A DNA stretch of 64,000 nucleotides, from assembly GCA_010092695.1 (NCBI GenBank), contig JAADJJ010000001.1, positions 4,588,001 through 4,652,000 of the forward strand, read 5' to 3'. Under the pieces are notes generated by a model, which saw only the letters and a program-made list of their open reading frames with translations, did no database searches and was not told the origin of the DNA. The position numbers were made by a program, and so were the translations under genes. Of the stretch, positions 59,896-64,000 are shown piece by piece; position 1 is the stretch's first letter; every line of letters begins with the position of its first letter. Source of the stretch: Enterobacteriaceae bacterium 4M9. GTDB lineage: Bacteria; Pseudomonadota; Gammaproteobacteria; Enterobacterales; Enterobacteriaceae.

Positions 59896-61080
59896 TTAGC
59901 CGAGAACTTTAGCAACAACGCCCGCGCCAACGGTACGGCCGCCTTCGCGGATTGCGAAACGCAGACCGTCGTCCATTGCGATCGGGTGAATCAGGGTAAC
60001 AACCATTTTGATGTTGTCGCCCGGCATTACCATCTCTACGCCTTCCGGCAGTTCGATGGTGCCAGTCACGTCAGTTGTACGGAAGTAGAACTGCGGACGG
60101 TAGCCTTTGAAGAACGGAGTGTGACGGCCGCCTTCGTCTTTGGACAGGATGTACACTTCTGATTCGAACTTGGTGTGCGGCTTGATGGTGCCCGGCTTAG
60201 CCAGTACCTGGCCACGCTGGATTTCATCACGCTTGGTACCACGCAGCAGAACGCCGCAGTTCTCGCCTGCACGACCTTCGTCCAGCAGTTTGCGGAACAT
60301 TTCAACACCAGTACAGGTGGTTTTGGTGGTGTCTTTGATACCAACGATTTCTACTTCGTCACCCACCTTGATGATACCGCGCTCTACACGACCGGTAACA
60401 ACGGTACCACGACCAGAGATGGAGAATACGTCTTCGATGGGCAGCAGGAACGGCTTATCAATCGCACGCTCCGGCTCAGGGATGTAGGAATCCAGGAAGC
60501 CAGCCAGTTCGATGATTTTCTCTTCCCACTGTGCTTCGCCTTCCAGCGCTTTCAGTGCAGAACCACGAACGATCGGCGTGTCGTCGCCCGGGAAGTCGTA
60601 CTGAGACAGCAGCTCACGCACTTCCATCTCAACCAGTTCCAGCAGCTCTTCGTCATCAACCATGTCGCACTTGTTCAGGAACACGATGATGTACGGAACG
60701 CCTACCTGGCGACCCAGCAGGATGTGCTCACGGGTCTGCGGCATCGGGCCGTCAGTTGCAGCAACAACCAGGATAGCGCCGTCCATCTGAGCAGCACCGG
60801 TGATCATGTTTTTCACGTAGTCGGCGTGCCCTGGGCAGTCAACGTGCGCGTAGTGACGAGTCGGGGTGTCGTACTCAACGTGAGAGGTGTTGATGGTGAT
60901 ACCACGTGCTTTTTCTTCCGGCGCGTTATCGATCTGGTCGAATGCGCGAGCGGCGCCGCCGTAGGTCTTAGCCAGTACGGTGGTGATTGCAGCGGTCAGC
61001 GTTGTTTTACCATGGTCAACGTGGCCGATAGTACCGACGTTAACGTGCGGTTTTGTACGTTCAAACTTTTCTTTAGACAT
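59896..61080 (-). CDS. tufB: Elongation factor Tu
   Basis: GTPase that delivers aminoacyl-tRNA to the ribosome. The 394 residues match E. coli EF-Tu: G1 GHVDHGKT near residue 19, DCPGHADY near 81, NKCDMVDD near 136. It is the tufB copy by location, behind four tRNA genes in one transcription unit. Confidence 0.98.
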   Translation of the reverse strand: MSKEKFERTKPHVNVGTIGHVDHGKTTLTAAITTVLAKTYGGAARAFDQIDNAPEEKARGITINTSHVEYDTPTRHYAHVDCPGHADYVKNMITGAAQMDGAILVVAATDGPMPQTREHILLGRQVGVPYIIVFLNKCDMVDDEELLELVEMEVRELLSQYDFPGDDTPIVRGSALKALEGEAQWEEKIIELAGFLDSYIPEPERAIDKPFLLPIEDVFSISGRGTVVTGRVERGIIKVGDEVEIVGIKDTTKTTCTGVEMFRKLLDEGRAGENCGVLLRGTKRDEIQRGQVLAKPGTIKPHTKFESEVYILSKDEGGRHTPFFKGYRPQFYFRTTDVTGTIELPEGVEMVMPGDNIKMVVTLIHPIAMDDGLRFAIREGGRTVGAGVVAKVLG

Positions 61081-61191
61081 CGATAGTCCCTCTAAGACAC
61101 GGATAAATCGGTGGTATCACCACATCAACCAGGCTTACGCCTGAATCTTTTGAATTCAACACAGAAGAAATACAGGGGGGAGTAAAGGAAG

Positions 61192-61267
61192 TGGTGCTGA
61201 TAGGCAGATTCGAACTGCCGACCTCACCCTTACCAAGGGTGCGCTCTACCAACTGAGCTATATCAGC
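61192..61267 (-). tRNA. thrT: tRNA-Thr (anticodon GGU)
   Basis: 76 nt with encoded CCA, from GCTGATATAGCTCAG to CTATCAGCACCA on the minus strand; anticodon loop CTTGGTAAG. Last tRNA before tufB. Confidence 0.97.
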
Positions 61268-61273
61268 ACATCC

Positions 61274-61348
<75 letters not shown>

Positions 61349-61450
61349 ATCCTGAAACCCGGCTACCTGATTCTTTCTGAAGAAAAAATCTCTAAGTATT
61401 CGAGCCGATTGGCTGAAGCTTATCGCCTCGAGCAGCTATTACGCCGCTAA

Positions 61451-61471
61451 AATGGTGGTGGGGGAAGGATT
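61451..61471 (-). repeat. Partial tRNA-Tyr 3' end repeat
   Basis: A 21-bp copy of the 3' end of the tRNA-Tyr gene (including CCA and two bases beyond), exactly 176 bp downstream of the real one at 61627-61647. The 280-bp tyrU-glyT spacer is longer than the roughly 116 bp that I recall for E. coli. It recalls the 178-bp repeats that follow the tyrT genes of E. coli, each with a copy of the tRNA-Tyr 3' end. Confidence 0.8.
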
Positions 61472-61628
61472 ATTCGTCACTTCATTCCTCACCTTTCGGG
61501 CCGTTGCCTCTGGCAACGTTGTCTCGCTTGCGCTCGACCCGAACCATCTGTCGAAGGTTTTTACCTTCCCCGACAGGTGCTCTTCTGGAAGAAGACCTGC
61601 CGGTTTATCGTATCGCTACGATGAATAA

Positions 61629-61713
<85 letters not shown>

Positions 61714-61723
61714 CGATACTTGA

Positions 61724-61799
<76 letters not shown>

Positions 61800-61813
61800 A
61801 TCAAGTAGCGCGC

Positions 61814-61842
61814 ATTCTAGGAACACAGAGGCGGCTATGCAA
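61814..61842 (-). promoter_or_regulatory. Promoter of the tRNA-tufB operon
   Basis: On the minus strand TTGCAT (61842-61837), 17-bp spacer, TAGAAT (61819-61814), then a GC-rich discriminator GCGCGC. The A-rich stretch at 61842-61870 fits an UP element. This is the stable-RNA promoter type. Confidence 0.85.
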
Positions 61843-62230
61843 CAAAAAAATTGCAGAAAATGTTTCTATGCTCATATTTTGCGCGATAACACGCAATTCT
61901 GGCTGAGTTTCGACCAGACCTCGCACTTACACCGGGTTTGATCGATGATTTTTTGCGCTTTTTTTTGTCAGGCCATCCGCGCGAATACCGCGAAACATCG
62001 CGTACAAGCCAAATGCAATCGTCCGGCCAGTGCCATATGCAGAATAATTTGCTGATATCGCACAAACCCTCCGTGTGATGTTGTGTCTCTTACTGCTTCC
62101 TGGCGGGCGATTTTTTCTTATTATTCGCTTCCATCTGGTGTTACCCTCCTGCCCATTGTCAAAATTTACGTAGCCAAATGGATCAGTGTTAGAACATCAC
62201 TCTATCCTGGTCACGGGCCGAAGCATGCTT
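61843..62230. other. Intergenic region thrU / coaA
   Basis: About 390 bp between divergent units; holds the UP element of the tRNA promoter and the coaA promoter. The frames here (e.g. 61835-62065 minus) have no ribosome-binding site or similarity that I recognise. Confidence 0.5.
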
Positions 62231-63181
62231 ATGGGTAATAAAGAGCAAACGTTAATGACTCCCTATCTACAGTTTAACCGGAGCCAGTGGGCCGCATTAC
62301 GCGACTCAGTGCCCATGACGCTGACTGAAGGTGAAATCGCTCGTCTGAAAGGTATTAACGAGGACCTTTCTCTCGAGGAAGTCGCAGAAATCTATCTTCC
62401 CCTTTCACGTCTGCTTAACTTTTATATCAGCTCCAACCTGCGCCGCCAGGCGGTGCTGGAGCAATTCCTTGGCACGAACGGCCAGAGAATCCCTTATGTC
62501 ATTAGCATTGCTGGCAGCGTAGCCGTCGGTAAAAGTACCACCGCGCGCGTTTTACAGGCATTGTTGAGCCGCTGGCCGGAACATCGCCGTGTGGAGCTGA
62601 TTACCACCGATGGCTTTCTTCATCCCAACAAGGTGCTCAAAGAGCGCAATTTGATGAAGAAAAAAGGCTTTCCACAATCTTATGATATGCATCGGCTGGT
62701 GAAGTTTGTTTCTGATATCAAATCAGGCGCAACAGATGTTACCGCTCCGGTATATTCCCATCTGATTTATGATGTTATTCCTGATGGCGACAAGACCGTC
62801 ACTCACCCCGACATTCTCATTCTTGAAGGGCTGAACGTACTGCAAACCGGTATGGATTACCCACACGATCCGCATCATGTATTTCTTTCTGATTTTGTGG
62901 ATTTTTCCATTTACGTCGATGCACCTGAAGAACTGCTTGAAAGCTGGTATATCAACCGCTTCCTGAAATTCCGCGAAGGTGCGTTCACCGACCCTGATTC
63001 CTATTTCCATAACTATGCGAAGCTGTCTAAAGACGAGGCTGTCAATACAGCCACACAACTATGGAAAGAGATCAACTGGCTGAATCTTAAAGAAAACATC
63101 TTACCAACGCGTGAACGTGCAAGCCTTGTTCTGACGAAAAGTGCCAATCATGCGGTGGAATGTGTGCGGCTACGTAAATAA
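62231..63181 (+). CDS. coaA: Pantothenate kinase CoaA
   Basis: Phosphorylates pantothenate, the first and regulated step of coenzyme A synthesis. The 316 residues match E. coli CoaA in length and sequence, with the P-loop GSVAVGKST (about 95-103). ATGs at 62225 and 62231 are both in frame, and the frame runs further up to 62186; 62231 reproduces the E. coli N-terminus (M-x-x-KEQTLMTPYLQF). No strong ribosome-binding site is seen. Convergent with birA. Confidence 0.96.
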   Translation: MGNKEQTLMTPYLQFNRSQWAALRDSVPMTLTEGEIARLKGINEDLSLEEVAEIYLPLSRLLNFYISSNLRRQAVLEQFLGTNGQRIPYVISIAGSVAVGKSTTARVLQALLSRWPEHRRVELITTDGFLHPNKVLKERNLMKKKGFPQSYDMHRLVKFVSDIKSGATDVTAPVYSHLIYDVIPDGDKTVTHPDILILEGLNVLQTGMDYPHDPHHVFLSDFVDFSIYVDAPEELLESWYINRFLKFREGAFTDPDSYFHNYAKLSKDEAVNTATQLWKEINWLNLKENILPTRERASLVLTKSANHAVECVRLRK

Positions 63182-63185
63182 GCAA

Positions 63186-63208
63186 AAGGGGAGCCTGCGG
63201 CTCCCCTT
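63186..63208. terminator. Bidirectional terminator coaA / birA
   Basis: Perfect 10-bp stem AAGGGGAGCC (63186-63195) with GGCTCCCCTT (63199-63208) between two convergent genes; A/T runs flank it on both sides. Confidence 0.8.
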
Positions 63209-63213
63209 AATTA

Positions 63214-64000
63214 TTACTCTGCTGAGCGTAGTGATATTTCCCCGCCCATCCAGGGCTTAATTACGCCATCCTGCTCAAGCATCAGCGCACCCTGCTCATT
63301 TATGCCCCGAGAAATGCCCGGAATTTCTTTGTCACCAATAATAAGCTTAACCTTGCGGTTAATAAAATTATCCAATGTTTCCCAACGTAATAAAAACGGT
63401 GTAAGACCTTCTTGTTCAAACTGTTTTAATGAGAGACGCAATTGTTTAATCAAACGCACTGCTAACTCATTACGATCAACCTGAATACCGGCTTCCTGCA
63501 GGTTAATCCAGCCTTGATTGACAATATCCGACGCCACACTGCGCATTGCCAGGTTGATACCCGCACCGATTACAATCTGGGCCGCATCCCCTGTTTTTCC
63601 CGTTAATTCGACCAGTATCCCGGCGAGTTTACGGTCGCGCAAATACAGATCATTGGGCCATTTAACCCTGACTTCAGTGGCTCCCAGGTCATGCAGCACT
63701 TCAGCCATCACAATGCCAATCACCAGACTCAGTCCAACTGCCGCGGCTGGACCTTGCTCCAGCCGCCAGTACATGGATAAGTACAAATTTGCGCCAAAGG
63801 GCGAGAACCACTGGCGGCCACGGCGCCCACGCCCGGCGTGCTGGTACTCAGCAATACAGGCATCGCCGGAGTGCAGTTCAGCGAGTCGTTCCATCAAATA
63901 CTGGTTAGTCGAGTCGATAACAGGCAGTACGGCCAGATTGCCGTCAACCACCTGCGCGCGGATCAAATCTTCATTGAGCAACTGGATAGGCTCCGGCAGG
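63214..64000 (-). CDS. birA: Biotin ligase / biotin operon repressor (3' part)
   Basis: BirA biotinylates acetyl-CoA carboxylase and, as biotinyl-AMP dimer, represses the bio operon. The window holds the C-terminal ~261 residues: the catalytic domain with GRGRRGRQWFSPFGANLYLSM (nucleotide/biotin-binding loop), KWPNDLYL and the C-terminal SH3-like domain. The frame stays open to the window edge (LPEPIQLLNEDL is readable upstream of 63981), so the N-terminal winged helix lies outside the window. Not a truncation of the gene itself. Confidence 0.95.
   Translation of the reverse strand, partial: LPEPIQLLNEDLIRAQVVDGNLAVLPVIDSTNQYLMERLAELHSGDACIAEYQHAGRGRRGRQWFSPFGANLYLSMYWRLEQGPAAAVGLSLVIGIVMAEVLHDLGATEVRVKWPNDLYLRDRKLAGILVELTGKTGDAAQIVIGAGINLAMRSVASDIVNQGWINLQEAGIQVDRNELAVRLIKQLRLSLKQFEQEGLTPFLLRWETLDNFINRKVKLIIGDKEIPGISRGINEQGALMLEQDGVIKPWMGGEISLRSAE

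Overview
The window is chromosomal DNA from a member of the Enterobacteriaceae. Gene content, gene order and near-identity of many proteins match the pgi to birA arc (about 90 min) of the E. coli map, read in reverse. It is not E. coli K-12: arpA, yjaA/yjaB, zraPSR and pepE are absent, and several accessory genes sit at the junctions. I cannot name the genus from sequence alone.

Layout. (1) 1-10.9 kb: pgi, a secreted beta-lactamase-fold hydrolase, lysine riboswitch plus lysC, a QseBC-like two-component system, a PanS-like BASS transporter, yjbD, a GC-rich hairpin-bearing intergenic stretch, rluF. (2) 10.9-23.7 kb: yjbB, metH, iclR, the glyoxylate operon aceBAK and metA. The first ~200 codons of aceB are replaced by a tract almost devoid of G on the + strand: 473 consecutive bases without a single G, in a stretch about as long as the missing coding sequence. 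The IclR operator upstream and the last ~329 codons of aceB are intact. (3) 24-29.6 kb: a complete rRNA operon (rrnE position) on the minus strand: 16S, tRNA-Glu(UUC), 23S, 5S, two promoters, boxA elements and a terminator. (4) 29.6-37.8 kb: purHD behind a PurR box, yjaH, hupA, yjaG, nfi, hemE, nudC, rsd. (5) 37.8-43.5 kb: TPP riboswitch and thiCEFSGH, tightly overlapped. (6) 43.5-47.3 kb: accessory block with a GT9-like glycosyltransferase, a diguanylate cyclase and a stand-alone PilZ protein. (7) 47.3-61.8 kb: the transcription/translation core on the minus strand: thrU-tyrU-glyT-thrT-tufB, secE-nusG, rplKA, rplJL-rpoBC, with an ERIC-like element in the rplJ leader. (8) 62-64 kb: coaA and the 3' part of birA, cut by the window edge.

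Most of the window is ordinary core genome. The points that stand out are the G-free tract in aceB, the c-di-GMP synthesis/receptor pair beside rpoC, the ERIC element inside the rplJL-rpoBC leader, the partial tRNA-Tyr repeat at a 176-bp interval, and several perfect inverted repeats without an assigned role. Family assignments and comparisons with E. coli rest on recalled knowledge of those proteins and loci; no database search was run.
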